The notes below the pieces were generated by a model. It saw nothing but the letters and a program-made list of their open reading frames with translations. It did not search any database and was not told the DNA's origin. From Cucumis sativus (taxonomy: Eukaryota; Streptophyta; Magnoliopsida; Cucurbitales; Cucurbitaceae), in NCBI RefSeq assembly GCF_000004075.3, contig NC_026655.2, positions 3,844,001 through 3,908,000 on the forward strand: DNA of 64,000 nucleotides, written 5' to 3'. Made by a program: the position numbers and the translations under genes. Shown here in pieces: positions 1 to 11,433 of this stretch. Every line of letters starts with the position of its first letter. Positions within the stretch are counted from its first letter, which is position 1.

Positions 1-880
1 TTATAATCACTATCTAAATTACAAAATTCAAATATTGGGTTTGGAATTTGATTTATGTGACAGGAATTCATTGAATTCTTTTCATTCAGTGAATTTGGAA
101 GTATAAAATTAAATTTGATTGGATACTAGATCAAAATTAAATCCAATACTGCCTTTGACATTTATATAATTGTTCATTGGCCATAAGGCTTTGAAATTGT
201 TTCCCGGTTGACCAACACCACTGGCCACAAGATTTGGGGAGCAAAGTCTCAAGTAATTAAGAACTTGCATGGATATTTTGACTGTGTAATATATCCAATT
301 TATAGTTCATGGTGAACGGGATATCATAAATCTCATAGAACACTCAAAAGTCAAAAGTTTGGTTTTGCATTTCCACTGAAAAATGACCAAAAGAACAAAT
401 ATATTGCTGCTGCAAATGGCTAAAATACTAACACGTGTGATATGTTAACGCCTTAGCATGTTCAAACAAACTTCACAACACCTCAAAAAAGTTTGGACCG
501 ATAAAAAAGACAAATGAAGAAAAATAGTGGACGGGAGAAAGGAAAACATCAAACTCTTAACATCTTTTGATGGAACTGCTACTAAACTCAACCAGAATAA
601 TTACAACCAAATATGATAATAGTGGATTTTATACGGCTTTTGTGTTCTTCTTGCTTATTTTAGCCAATTATCTTTGCTTGAGCATGATTCTTAGACGAAT
701 TGATTTTTCCATTAGATTGCCAAGTTATTTTCTCTAAAAAAAAGAAGAGATTCTCCCTAAATTGCCTTTTGGGTCATTTTGGCTATTAGTTTAATTACCA
801 TCTGGGGTTGGAGAAAAAAAATATGAAAACTTCTACTGAAAAATTTTCATAGCATTTGTCTCAGCAAAGAGAAAGCAGAA
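1..880. other. Intergenic / upstream of POLAR-like gene
   Basis: AT-rich sequence with no open frame or RNA gene that I can support. The last 100-150 bases before the ATG at 881 are presumably promoter and 5'UTR of the POLAR-like gene. I see no clear repeat. Confidence 0.5.
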
Positions 881-2677
881 ATGGACTTGTGGGTTGTTGC
901 AGCAGCTACTGGTGCTGGATATGTAGCTAAGTACTGGAAGAATCAATCAAAAGATGGGGATAATTCTTTATCACAGTTATCCTTTGGGGAATCCAATTTG
1001 GTAAGTCCTGAATACTCAAATCTTTTTCTAGACAAATTTTCACTAAGGAAGAAACCATATGAAGATGTTTTTGGCCATGGAATTATGGAAGAAACACCTT
1101 CAGTTTCAGAGTTGGGACTTATTGGGAGTCACCAAGGTTCCAATGGCAATGAATTGCCTACAACAAATATGACTTTGAAATCTTGGATCAATGAGAACTC
1201 TAAAGGACACATTGGAGAAAGCAGCAAAAGCAATAACATTGGAACCTTAGTTTGTAGTTCTTCAAGAAATAGAAGCACAGGTAATGCTAAATTCTCAAAT
1301 GGGGTTCTTGTTAAACCTCTGAATTTAGTAGAAGATTGTCTTCTAGCTCACGAGAGTTCTTTAAATCCATGTATTGCTGTGGAACTGGAGGAAAATAAGC
1401 TGTTCAAGGGATCCCACTTAGATGCTAATGAAAGTTTATGTGGGGTTTCTCAACTGCCATTTGAGTCTTTGAAGATCTCTGATATAGTTAGTAATAAGAC
1501 AGGAAAGGAATGGGAAAGAAAGTCAAGAAGTTTCAGCAAAATGGATAATAGGGAACATTCTGCTTCCAAAGGTATAATAGTGTTTTTTATTATAGCCTTT
1601 CGTTTTTAGCTTATTTTCTTAATCATTCTTCATAATTTGAAAAAAAAAAAGGAAATAATCTATTGAGAAAGGATATAAATCTATTGCAATACGAAAGTTT
1701 CGTGAAAGTTGAGAAGCTTTTGAGAATCATTCTTCTTTCTGCATATTTATGATTGATCTATACCTTAGATTGCGAACTTATGCTTATTGCTTATACTTTT
1801 CAGGTGTCGCGGATGAATCGTTTGTATTATATCTTGGAGTCTTCATTGGTGTAATCTTTTCCTTCATGTCTAATAAAAGGGAAGTTCACAATTTGAAAGA
1901 ATTGCTAAAGCAGACCGAAGACTTGGTTCAAGATCTTCAAGAGGAACTTGAAATGAAGGATTCATTGAAGCTGAAGGAGCTCAGTAATGATAATTGTGAA
2001 TCGTACACTTATAGTAATAATGCCTTCTCTGAGAAAACAGCAGATGGATCTTCTACACAACATGTCATGGATTACACAATAAACTTCAATGCTGAAGAAC
2101 TATATGAACATAAGGCAGAGGAGAGTTCAGAATCAATGAGCAGAATCGAAGCTGAACTGGAAGCAGAACTCGAGAGGTTAGGATTAAATGTAAGCATTGA
2201 TTGCACGGCGAGATTTCACGAGGAAGAGGAGGAGGTAATAGAGCCATATTAAAAACACAAGTTAATTCATTCTAGGAACTAAACAAAGTATGATGGTCTA
2301 CTCATTGTTTCATTATGGATGATTTAAGTTAAAATGCAAATCCTTATGTGCAGCTTGATCCAGAATTCGAAGAAGATTTCGCTGAAGGTGAATTGAGGAA
2401 TGAGATGATTATTGAAGAAAGTTGTGGTTGGACTAAGCCAAATGAAGAGGAAAGCAACTCAACAGTTCATTCTGGAAACTATACAGTGTCACCAAGGGAA
2501 CTGAGCTTGCGTTTACACGATGTTATTCAGTCAAGGCTTGAAGCACGTATCAAAGAACTCGAGAATGCTCTTCAAAATAACAGCAAGAAGCTGCAGCAAA
2601 TTGATGCACAATATAGGAGTTCTTGGCTTGAAGTAGCAGATGATGAATTGGAGTTTATTTCTAATACACCAATATGA
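881..2677 (+). CDS. POLAR-like protein (asymmetric division polarity family)
   Basis: Three exons: 881-1571, 1804-2234 and 2354-2677, with GT-AG junctions and a continuous frame giving 481 aa. The N-terminus MDLWVVAAATGAGYVAKYW is the signature start of the plant POLAR/POLAR-like family. Exon 2 opens with a hydrophobic segment (about residues 237-252, SFVLYLGVFIGVIFSF), a likely membrane anchor. It is followed by a heptad-rich coiled coil (NLKELLKQTEDLVQDLQ) and a run of acidic residues at the exon 2/3 boundary. The conserved C-terminal block SPRELSLRLHDVIQSRLEAR and a second coiled coil lie in exon 3. In Arabidopsis, POLAR marks the cortical polarity crescent of stomatal-lineage cells and scaffolds BIN2-type kinases; a role here is inferred from family. 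It is a whole gene with no break. It could be the POLAR-LIKE paralogue and not POLAR itself. Confidence 0.85.
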
Positions 2678-3173
2678 AAGAAAAAAATGGTACCATTGAT
2701 AAGTTCTGTTGAGTTTGGAAGAAGGGTGGTTTTTACCAACTGCTGACTTCTAGTGTTGTTTTTACAATGGAGCTCTCACATTTTGTATATGATATTTTTT
2801 TTAAAGAGTTTCGTTAAGTCAATAAACTAACAGAACACCATTCTAAAATACGAGATTACGAAAACCAAAACAATCATACTACAGAGCTCGAGAGACGAAT
2901 GAACAACAAAATTGCACGAGTGATTAGCAAAAGCTCTACCATTGCATAACCACATTCTTAGTTTTTGAAAGCAAAAGACAACGTTTACATTTACAATTGT
3001 AGTTTTTTTCATCTTTTAAAACTACCCTACATTCTAATTACAAAGTATAAAGCAAGTCAAAATCACGTACGTGAGAGTAGAAGATTTCTTGATTTCTCTT
3101 TTTTTCTTTTAAAAGGTGGGGCAGTTCACTCAATTCTCATCACCTAAGCTCATCAAACAAAATTTGGAATTTT

Positions 3174-3277
3174 AATAAGAGACATGATTCTAAATAGCAA
3201 TTTCACAATTCCATGAGGATAATTTGAATAAGAGACATGATTCTAAATAGCAATTTGTTTTCACAATTCCATGAGGA
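3174..3277. repeat. 53-bp imperfect tandem duplication
   Basis: The block beginning AATAAGAGACATGATTC at 3174 recurs at 3227. The second copy carries about 5 extra bases (GTTTT) before TCACAATTCCATGAGGA. The two units abut. Confidence 0.85.
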
Positions 3278-3330
3278 CTTATCGGCCAGTCATCGTTGTT
3301 GTCACCGTCTCCATGGTTTTCCTCCTCGAA

Positions 3331-3425
3331 AAAATCATCTTCTCGTGATACATTGATGCAATTATAGCCCTTTTAGATGTAAGGGAAAAATCATCTCCTC
3401 GTGATATATGTATGCAATTATAACG
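3331..3425. repeat. Imperfect short direct repeat
   Basis: AAAAATCATCTTCTCGTGAT near 3330 recurs as AAAAATCATCTCCTCGTGAT near 3388. Each is followed by a similar ATGCAATTATA tail. Period is about 57 bp. Confidence 0.7.
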
Positions 3426-3721
3426 CCACTATCACTGTAGTCTCAGAGAAAATTCTAAGGTTAAACAAGATGTAAATGACAAAAAAAATGTTGTAAATAG
3501 TAAATACCGTAACAAACTGGGAGTTCTAAAATAATATTTACTATAGCTAATTGGAAATGGTATTTACTATAGCACAAAATGGTTATTATAGTTCGGGATA
3601 ATCTGTTTTAAACGACCTGTCAAGGTTTTGCAGTACAAAAAGGCACAAGACATAACAATCAGAAAGCCATTTTTTGAAAAATTAGATTGGGCAATTCCTT
3701 CAAGAGCTATTGGCAAATTCA

Positions 3722-4549
3722 TCAGTTTTTGTCACCACCACCATAGCGGCTGCTACCATAGCGGCCGCCACCGCGGGCAACCTTTTCAACTGCATAGTTG
3801 CATCTAATGCGACGACCACCGAGATCCTGATTACAAAAAAAGAACAGTGTAAGAAGGAAAACAGTAGGTATAATCCACAACAGAACTACTAAGATCACCA
3901 AACCAACTCAAAGCAATGTCATGCTGATGTTTTTACCTTTCCATCCAAAGCTTTAATAGCACTAGAAGCTTCTTCCTTGGCACTGAAAGTGACAAACCCA
4001 AAACCTTTGCATCTACCAGTGTCAGGGTCCATTACCACTCTCGCTAAGACAAAGATAAACCATTAAAAAAAATTCAAATTCTTTCACTCAACACAACCTA
4101 AGAGAGGACATCAGCCAAGAATTGCTGTTCTTACAGAAAGTTTAAATGTATTCAATTTCTCCAAAACGAATGATGAGCAATAGTGGTAATACTAAAATAT
4201 AAAATTTAGCTTTCATATTCAATAATATGATTAATTAGATAAGTTGCCTGCACACCTTCAACTACTTCCCCATACTTGCTGAACGCTACCCTCAGAGTTA
4301 GATCATCGGAGTTGTATGAGAGGCCTGCAGTACAAAGCAACGGACCTCAGGGAAATTTCTAAAGCTTAAAACAAGGTGTAAGAAAGAACAGGAGAAATGA
4401 ACTTCCAGCTAACCTCCAACAAAAACTTTAGAACCCGACACGAATCTAAGAGTTCGAAAGATAGACAGCTTGGAAGGCTGCAAATGTGAACCGATCCCTG
4501 ATGCAGAACTCTGACTAAATATTTTTCCAACTCTACTGAGAAAAGCCAT
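3722..4549 (-). CDS. Mitochondrial glycine-rich RNA-binding protein, short-tail copy 1
   Basis: Four coding exons on the minus strand: 4549-4414, 4324-4256, 4043-3937 and 3826-3722, giving 138 aa. Exons 1-3 match the neighbouring copy (6388-7282) exactly in length and phase (136, 69, 107 bases), so the pair is a tandem duplication. The N-terminus ([15 protein letters not shown]) looks like a mitochondrial presequence. One RRM follows, with RNP2 VFVGGL and RNP1 KGFGFVTF. The C-terminal tail is only about 34 residues with a few glycines, against 67 in copy 2. The reading frame ends at GGGDKN; the codons that would match the end of copy 2 lie just downstream in another frame, next to an A-run. 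Splice sites are all intact. Likely expressed, with reduced or altered RNA binding. It could also be an early-stage pseudogene. Confidence 0.75.
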
Positions 4550-4557
4550 GTTAACAA

Positions 4558-5240
4558 CCTGAAAGAATTGCCAAGAAAATAAAATTAAATTCCGTAAGGG
4601 ATAAAAAGTAGTTGCCCAAGACGATACAGCACCTGCAAATATTCAGAACTTCCAATGTAACATTAACTCCACAATAAAAAAGAAAGTCTTTAGGTACTAC
4701 TGTATAATCCATAATAAACAAATAAACAAACAAAATCTGTGGAAACATGCCAGCAAACTAGCTAATCTTTACACTCATAAATTTTTTTATGTTCACATGC
4801 ACGCTTTGATTAGACATTCTAGAGAGACTATGATATTAAAAAACGTCCCAACCGGAGCAAGAGAACACTGGAGAACGAACCGTAATAATCATTCTTAAGC
4901 AGAGCATATATACCCAAAACGTTAGAGTGGAAGTCTTAAAACACAAAAGAAGAATGAAACAAAACCTCCAAATCAGAACATGTGTAAGTTCAGTCAGGTG
5001 AACAGACAAACAAAATGTCTCTACACAGAACGACAAAAGATCAAAACACAAAACAGAAGCAATCAAAATCCACAACGAAGAACAAAAGATAAGAATACAA
5101 ATTAGAGTCATTACGAGAAAAGAGAAGGAAAGGAAAGGGAAAGGGAAATGGGAAAACCTTTGTTTCGTTCTCTTCTTCCTTTCTTTCACAATCGACCTTA
5201 AACCCTATGCCTTCGATTCGTGTGGGGAATAATTGCATAG
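4558..5240 (-). other. 5'UTR exon and 5'UTR intron of RNA-binding protein copy 1
   Basis: A donor AAAG|GTTTTCCC at about 5157 and acceptor TTCTTTCAG at 4559 delimit a roughly 600-bp intron placed 8 bases before the ATG. The same arrangement and much of the same sequence occurs in copy 2 (about 7290-8010). The 5'UTR exon is about 5158-5240. Confidence 0.65.
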
Positions 5241-5258
5241 ACGCATTCTTGAAGGCCC
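5200..5258 (-). promoter_or_regulatory. Telo-box and site II-like element, copy 1 promoter
   Basis: AAACCCTA (plus strand 5200-5207) is a telo-box and GGCCCA (5253-5258) a site II core. This pair is typical of plant genes for RNA-handling and organelle proteins. Position is at the inferred transcription start of the minus-strand gene. Confidence 0.5.
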
Positions 5259-5259
5259 A

Positions 5260-5493
5260 ATTAAAAAATAAGGTTTGGAATGTGTCTCCTCGAGAGACGC
5301 GTTCATGGAAAAACGGACTAAAACTCAGATTACATTATAAAAGTTCTTCTTGTTAACGTTTTTCATCAATTGTATGGTAAGCAAAGTGGTCACTCCTTCT
5401 ACTTTCTTTTTCTTTCAAATAGGTAACATTATTGTATTATTCCTATTTACATTTTTGTGATCCATTAGAATTTGAAATTCAAATAATCAGAGA

Positions 5494-5537
<44 letters not shown>

Positions 5538-6300
5538 AATTACTTGTCAAATAACCATACAAATAGAAAGAAGTGGTTAATTTTTATTGTGAAATTATCA
5601 AATATATTAAAAATTAAAAATATCTAAAAATCACAGCAAAATCTATTTTATATTTTGTAAATAATTTCAATTTTTTCTACTACAAAAATTTCTCTAAATT
5701 TTTAATGCATATTTTTTTTACAATTTTAATCAAATTTAGTATTTTACTATGTGGGTAAATGGTTTCCATTCTTATCTATTCATTAACAATTTCTCTTTTA
5801 GGGAAGGAACAATGAGAACCCCTAAACAAACTTCTCTTTTGTAAGAGAGGGCTTTTAAATATAATTTTATTTACGAAGCATCACTTTTTTCAATTAAACT
5901 TTAATCATTCGAAACCCCTATAGAGCTGTGTAAGTGTATTCCTACTACCACGCCATCTTCAAAAGTGGTTAAGAGGTATTAAACCGAATGTTTTTGAGAG
6001 ATTTCTCAACATGAAGAAATATTCTTACCATTTCAAATATACTCCAAAATAGGCCAAAAAGCAGTGGAACGGATTCAAGTTCGAATGGAAAGAGTTCTAA
6101 GAAGAGCAGGTCAAAATTTCAGAATAATGGATCATCAGAGCAAACGCCAGATATTGGAGTAGAAATCATTTACGCAAGAGAAACGTTTATGATTTCTTCA
6201 AGAATAAAGGAAGGGGTAGTTCATTCAATTCTCAAATCCTACGCAAAGGGCACTCTAACAATTCTGAATCGGAACGAATTATCTTCAAAATTGAAAAGTT
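5260..6300. other. Spacer between the tandem RNA-binding protein genes
   Basis: AT-rich, non-coding. It contains a (TA)n tract and, at about 6160-6260, a segment resembling 3065-3160. In particular the phrase GTAGTTCATTCAATTCTCA matches GCAGTTCACTCAATTCTCA. This suggests the duplicated unit extends past the 3' ends of the two genes. Confidence 0.55.
5497..5533. repeat. (TA)n microsatellite
   Basis: About 18 uninterrupted TA units. Confidence 0.95.
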
Positions 6301-6387
6301 TATGTCTAAAGATATAAACCGGCGGTACAAGGAAGCATAGACATTACACTTATAAAAGCCATTTGTTGAAACATTAGATAAGTTCCT

Positions 6388-7282
6388 TCAAGTCCTGTCA
6401 GCAAAGTCATCGCCGCCACCACCACCGCCATAGCCACCGCCGCCATAACCGCCACCACCATAACCTCCGCGGCCGCCACCATAGCCGCCTCCGCCATAGC
6501 CGCCGCCGCCACCATAACCACCACCGCCGCCTCCTCCTCCACTAGCCCTGTCAGTTGCATAGCTGCATCTAATGCGGCGACCATCGAGATCCTGATTACA
6601 GAAAATGAACAATGAAAGATGAAAAACAGTAAATATAATCCACAATAAAACTACTAAGATCACCACCAAACCACTCATGGCTATGCCATGCTGATGATAT
6701 ACCTGTCCATCCAAAGCTTGAATAGCACTAGAAGCGTCTTCACTGGCACCGAAAGTGACAAACCCAAAACCTCTGGATCTACCAGTGTCACGATCCATTA
6801 TCACTCTCGCTAACACAAAGATAAACATTTATAAAAAATCAAATTCTTTCACTCAACATCAATTCCTGTTCTTACAGAAAGTTTAAATGTAATTCAATTT
6901 CCCGAATGATGAGCTATAGTGGCAATACTAAAATATAAAATTTAGCATTCATATTCAATAATGCTTAGTTAGATAAGTTATCTGCACACCTTCAACTACT
7001 TCCCCATACTTGGTGAACGCTTCTGTCAGCCTTTGGTCATCAGTACCGTATGAAAGGCCTGCAGTACACAAAACAATGAATGTCAGGGAAAGTTCTAAAG
7101 GATCACCAAGGTGTAAGAAAGAACTGAAGAACTGGATTTAACCTACCTCCAACAAAAACTTTCGAACTCGACATGAATCTAAGAGTTTGAAAGACAGACA
7201 GATTGGAAGGCTGGAAATGTGAACGGATCCCTGATGCAGAACTCTGACTAAATATTTTTCCAACCTTACTGAGGAAAGCCAT
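6388..7282 (-). CDS. Mitochondrial glycine-rich RNA-binding protein (GR-RBP3/5-like), copy 2
   Basis: Four coding exons on the minus strand: 7282-7147, 7058-6990, 6809-6703 and 6591-6388, giving 171 aa. The N-terminus ([15 protein letters not shown], then a conserved [12 protein letters not shown]) matches the mitochondrial GR-RBP group, with a presequence of about 37 residues. One RRM spans about 41-115, with RNP2 VFVGGL (42-47) and RNP1 RGFGFVTF (81-88). A GGGGYGG-repeat tail runs from about 121 to 160 and the protein ends DDFADRT. Family members bind organelle transcripts, and some aid mitochondrial C-to-U editing and cold tolerance. A 5'UTR intron precedes the ATG. This copy keeps the canonical RNP1 and the long tail, so it is probably the ancestral-function copy of the tandem pair. 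Confidence 0.9.
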
Positions 7283-7993
7283 GTTGTTAACGACCTGAAA
7301 GAATTACCCAGAAAATAAAATTAAACTCTGTAGGGAACAAAAAGTTGTTGCACAAGATAATACAGCACCTGCGAATATTTTCAACTTCCGACGTAAAACC
7401 TCCACAATCAAAAAGAAAGTCTTACGTACTACTGTATAATCCACAATTAACAGATAAACAAACAATAGCTGTGGAAACAAGCGAGCAAACTAGCTACTGG
7501 AAAAGCTTAACGTTAATATCCAATGTAGTCTCATACATTAATTTGTGTTCTCATGCGAGCAAACTACGCTTTGATTAGACACTCTAGAGAGACATAACAG
7601 ATTAAAAGAATCCCAACCGGAGCAAGAGAATACTAGAAAACTAACGAATCATTCTTAAACAGAGCTTATGTACCCAAAACGTTACAGTGGAAGTATGAAA
7701 TGAAACACAAAAGAAGAATGAAATGAAACCTCAAAATCAAAACATATGTAAGTCCAGTCAGGAGAATAAGCTTAATATTTCTCAGATAGATAAACAAAAC
7801 ATCTCTACACAGAACGACAAAAGATCAGAACACAAAACAGAAGCAATCAATATCCACAATGAAGAAAAAAGAGATAAAGAAACATAAGAATACAAACTAA
7901 AATCATTACAAGAAAAAGAAATGAAAGGAAATGGAATTGGAAATGAGGAAACCTTTGTTCGTTCTCTTCTTCTTTCCTTTCTCTGTCGGTCTT

Positions 7994-8146
7994 AAACCCT
8001 AAGCCCCCAATTCAAGTAGGGTTTTGTGATGGACAACAATTGCAGAGTGAGTTAAATAGACCTGAAGGTTTTATGTAAACCGTTGGATTATAAAGGGGAG
8101 AATGTAGACCGTAGGATGAGAAAGATATTTGTTGGGGGTTCACGTG
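7994..8146 (-). promoter_or_regulatory. Telo-box and G-box in RNA-binding protein copy 2 promoter
   Basis: AAACCCTAA at 7994-8002 is a telo-box located in the same place as in copy 1. CACGTG at 8141-8146 is a G-box about 140 bases further upstream. The G-box has no equivalent seen at copy 1, so the two copies may be regulated differently. Confidence 0.45.
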
Positions 8147-8149
8147 TAA

Positions 8150-10400
8150 CGATTCAATTGGACAGTAACTTTTTGATTGACGCGGACATGTTAGTTTAGT
8201 TTTCCCCATTAACCCTAAAATCTCTCACAATGTAACAAAAATACTTAAAGTTGCTAATGTACCCTTCCCAACTCTATATTTGCCCCTTCCTCCAGGCTTT
8301 CGACTTTCGAACGACTGGATCGAAGTTGATCGAAGAGGGTTCATGTCTAGGTTTGGAAAAATTCAAATAGAAAATTAACTAAAAGATATATTTCAAAGAG
8401 TTAAATCGATCAATCGACTTTTACTTCTTGACGAACAAGATCAATTTTAACATTTAATACAACCTAACATGTTTGGAAAATCGATTACGACTAATTGTTG
8501 CACACCTTTAGCTATTATGGGGAAAAGTAATGTTTATTCCAATCAACAAATTTCTACTCTCATTTAGGTTAAATGATTTGAATACTTTGTCACTCATAGC
8601 TATGTCATGCGAACGTTAAGCTCACAAGAGTTGCTTAATTCAAGGATTAGGGTTATTATAATCAAACACTTTGTTGCACTTCACCTACACCCCCAACACA
8701 CTGTTTCACTCCTCCCAACTCCACACTTTCTCACACATTTCTCTTTTCTTATAGGGTTTTCATTTTCACTTCTCTCATTCATTTCCTCCTGGTTCGCTTT
8801 GACAATTTTTTTTAAACTTGATTGATGTATGTTTGATTACTGAAGTAAAACTAATATTTTCTTGAAAGACTATCAATAGTCAATTTTAAGATCACATATT
8901 TATAAACTTTTATGATACAAATTAAATGAAATACAACCTTGTTTTTAGATAACCATCTCCCAACTGTGTGATAAATTTATCATTATTTGACCATTGAACT
9001 TAGCTTAATACCAAAATTTGATGATTGGTTTTAGAGCCCTCATATAAGTCCTCTATCCAATGCAAGAATCCAAAAATTGTTTATTTTAATCATCATTACT
9101 TCTCCTCTCATTTATATACCTCATATGAAACTTTTATCATATTTTCATCAACAACCATATATATATATTACTAGGTTTGAGACTCGTCCTCAGATGATCA
9201 TTCAAGATATGTCTATAACTAGACAATATTGTCTCTACTTTAAACATAGCTCCACCACCCTTCTCTTTATTCAATCGATATTAGGCTTTGCTCCAACTCT
9301 CTCTATCTCTCTTTAACAATGTTATGGCTGTGAGATTAGTCGGATGACAAATCTATTAAAGAATTATAACTCAATAGCAAAATTAATTAAAGAATATTCA
9401 TACATAATGTCACCAAAAAGAAAGATAAAAGAGTAGAGGAAGTTGCATAAATGAATAGTTTATAAAGGAAGACAGCTGCAAGGCAATAGGAATTGAAAGT
9501 AAGTTGTAGTCAACTCTTGACTTTACTTTAATACTTCGATATATGTCAAAAATTCATTACTATTTCTTTCGAAGAAAATTCTCAATACTTTCATTTAATT
9601 ACATATGATCTTGGCGGATCTTTTAGACATATTAAATTAAGTTTTGTATATATTATAATTTAACTTAATTTAATGTGTAGTTTTAACTGTAATTTTAGCA
9701 GTTTGAGTAAAAAAAAAAAAAGATTATTTCCTTTTCATAATCACGTACTTTTAGATTATTTAGAAAATTACAGTCGCTAGTTAAAAGTAAACATAGTTAA
9801 ATTAATATATAAACGTGTGCTAGGAATTAAGATATTTGCAATCTTGATTTACTTTTTAACGAAGAAATAAATAATAAGTTTCTAAAACAAAATTATTATA
9901 CCAATTTTATATTAAAAGTATCAAACTAATTAACTAATGATCGGCTTGGTACGATTAGGGTTTTTCAGTTGTTCTTAACGATCATTTGATGTTTGAAAAT
10001 TGTTATTGTTTTTTAGAATCTCCTACTTGCGATTATCGTACTTCAATTTTATCCATACCATTTAATTTTTTCCGTCAATTTCAAGAAACATAAATAAGTT
10101 ATAAAAAACCAAAATTCACTCTATGATCTTTCACCTTCAACTTCTAGATTCGGTACTTAAATAGATACTTTTTACTAACGTTTTCGAAATCTAAGTCAAA
10201 TTAATTTTTTTTATTATCTTTTAATTTTTTAAAATTTATTTTTCATATTTTGATTTATTATATATTTTTTTGTCTTTTAGAATCGTAAAATAAATATAGT
10301 ACACAACAGACTATAGGAATCAAAGTATGAAAATGATGTTTATGAAGTTATTTTTTTGTATAAAGAAAACTATGAAATATTTCCCAATGAAATCGATACT
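8150..10400. other. Gene-poor spacer
   Basis: AT-rich non-coding sequence between the divergently placed RNA-binding protein gene (copy 2) and the EXO70 gene. Short frames are present at about 8607-8825 and 9077-9316, but they look like hydrophobic AT-driven noise. No RNA gene or transposon recognised. Confidence 0.5.
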
Positions 10401-10754
10401 CATATATTCAAAATGGACAGTGTCGTGTGAATACAATGCAGAGCGGTCAACAAGTCAAAGCGACGAGACATAAAGAAAGGAAAAAAGAGACGATCATTTC
10501 ATATTTCATGGAAAGAAACTACAAAGAAATCTTGTTACGAAATTTCAAACTCAATTTCTTTCAATGTTTCTTCATTATTGCCTTTCACTTTTCATCACAA
10601 TTCTTCAAGTAACAATGCTTCCGACGTTCCTTTTCTCATGCTGATCGGTTGTTTTCCGTCGCTTCTTCTCAACTTTCCTCTCATTTTTTTTCTGAAGAAC
10701 GGCTGGATTAACGGCCAATTACTTTAGATCTTGCTTTCTGCACTACAAAATCAG

Positions 10755-11433
10755 GTCATTCTTTATTTTTTAACATTTTAGCAAATTCTTCTTTTCGGTT
10801 TCTTCTGTTTTTTTTTTTTTAGCTTGAGGAATTTTAAGTGTTTTTGGTCCTTAGTCGTTCACTGTATTGTTTAGATTTCAATTCTAGAGGAAGCATGCCG
10901 TAGACTGTACGGTAGTGTTCTGAACTTTGATTCTTTGTACTTTTTTAGAACATCTCTGTTAAGCTTAAGAAGCCAAAATACGATGAAATTTGTTCTGTTT
11001 GTACTTTGTAGTATGATTTATTATAATTGGGATGGGAACGAGGTGAAGTGAATTATTAGATGACATAATGGGCTATGAGATGAGTAAGCTATATATCAAA
11101 ACTAATTGGCTTTAAGATGATAAGCTATATATCTCTCTTCTTTTTTTTTGTTCATAAGGTATCTTTATTTATTTTAATGAGTTAAATCCAACCTTCTTCT
11201 TGAAGTCATTGTTCTTTTTATTAGATTACAATTTTTGGTTACATGAGGGCTTGAGTCTCTATCTCAAAAACAATTTGCACGTGAGAAGAGTAACTTTTCT
11301 AATGTAGATGCTCAACGTGGGGAAGAGTTGGGGACAATTAGAAATGAATAGGAAATCAAGAGAGTAAACTTTTGGTTGGAAAGTGCTTTGTGTTTTCACA
11401 TGGCTGTTGATTTATGTCTTTCTTCCTAGTCAG
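10755..11433 (+). other. 5'UTR intron of the EXO70 gene
   Basis: Donor ATCAG|GTCATT at 10755 and acceptor CCTAGTCAG at 11433, which sits directly against the ATG. The first exon (UTR) probably lies within about 10400-10754. This explains why the open frame continues 17 codons upstream of the true start. Confidence 0.6.

Larger units (their letters stand above)
2678..3700. other. Intergenic, with small tandem repeats
   Basis: Holds the 3'UTR of the POLAR-like gene on the left and the 3'UTR/downstream flank of the first RNA-binding protein gene on the right. It contains two short direct duplications (listed separately). A stretch around 3490-3600, rich in repeated TTTACTATAGC-type words, may be a small repeat relic. 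No coding sequence seen. Confidence 0.5.

Noticed and set aside
3490-3600. TACTATAGC-like repeated words considered as a MITE
   Set aside because: No terminal inverted repeats or target duplication could be seen; left as a possible repeat relic only.
11383-11433. Seventeen extra in-frame codons upstream of the EXO70 ATG
   Set aside because: A CCTAGTCAG acceptor abuts the ATG at 11434 and the extra residues are hydrophobic intron-like sequence; the family start MGDC fits better.
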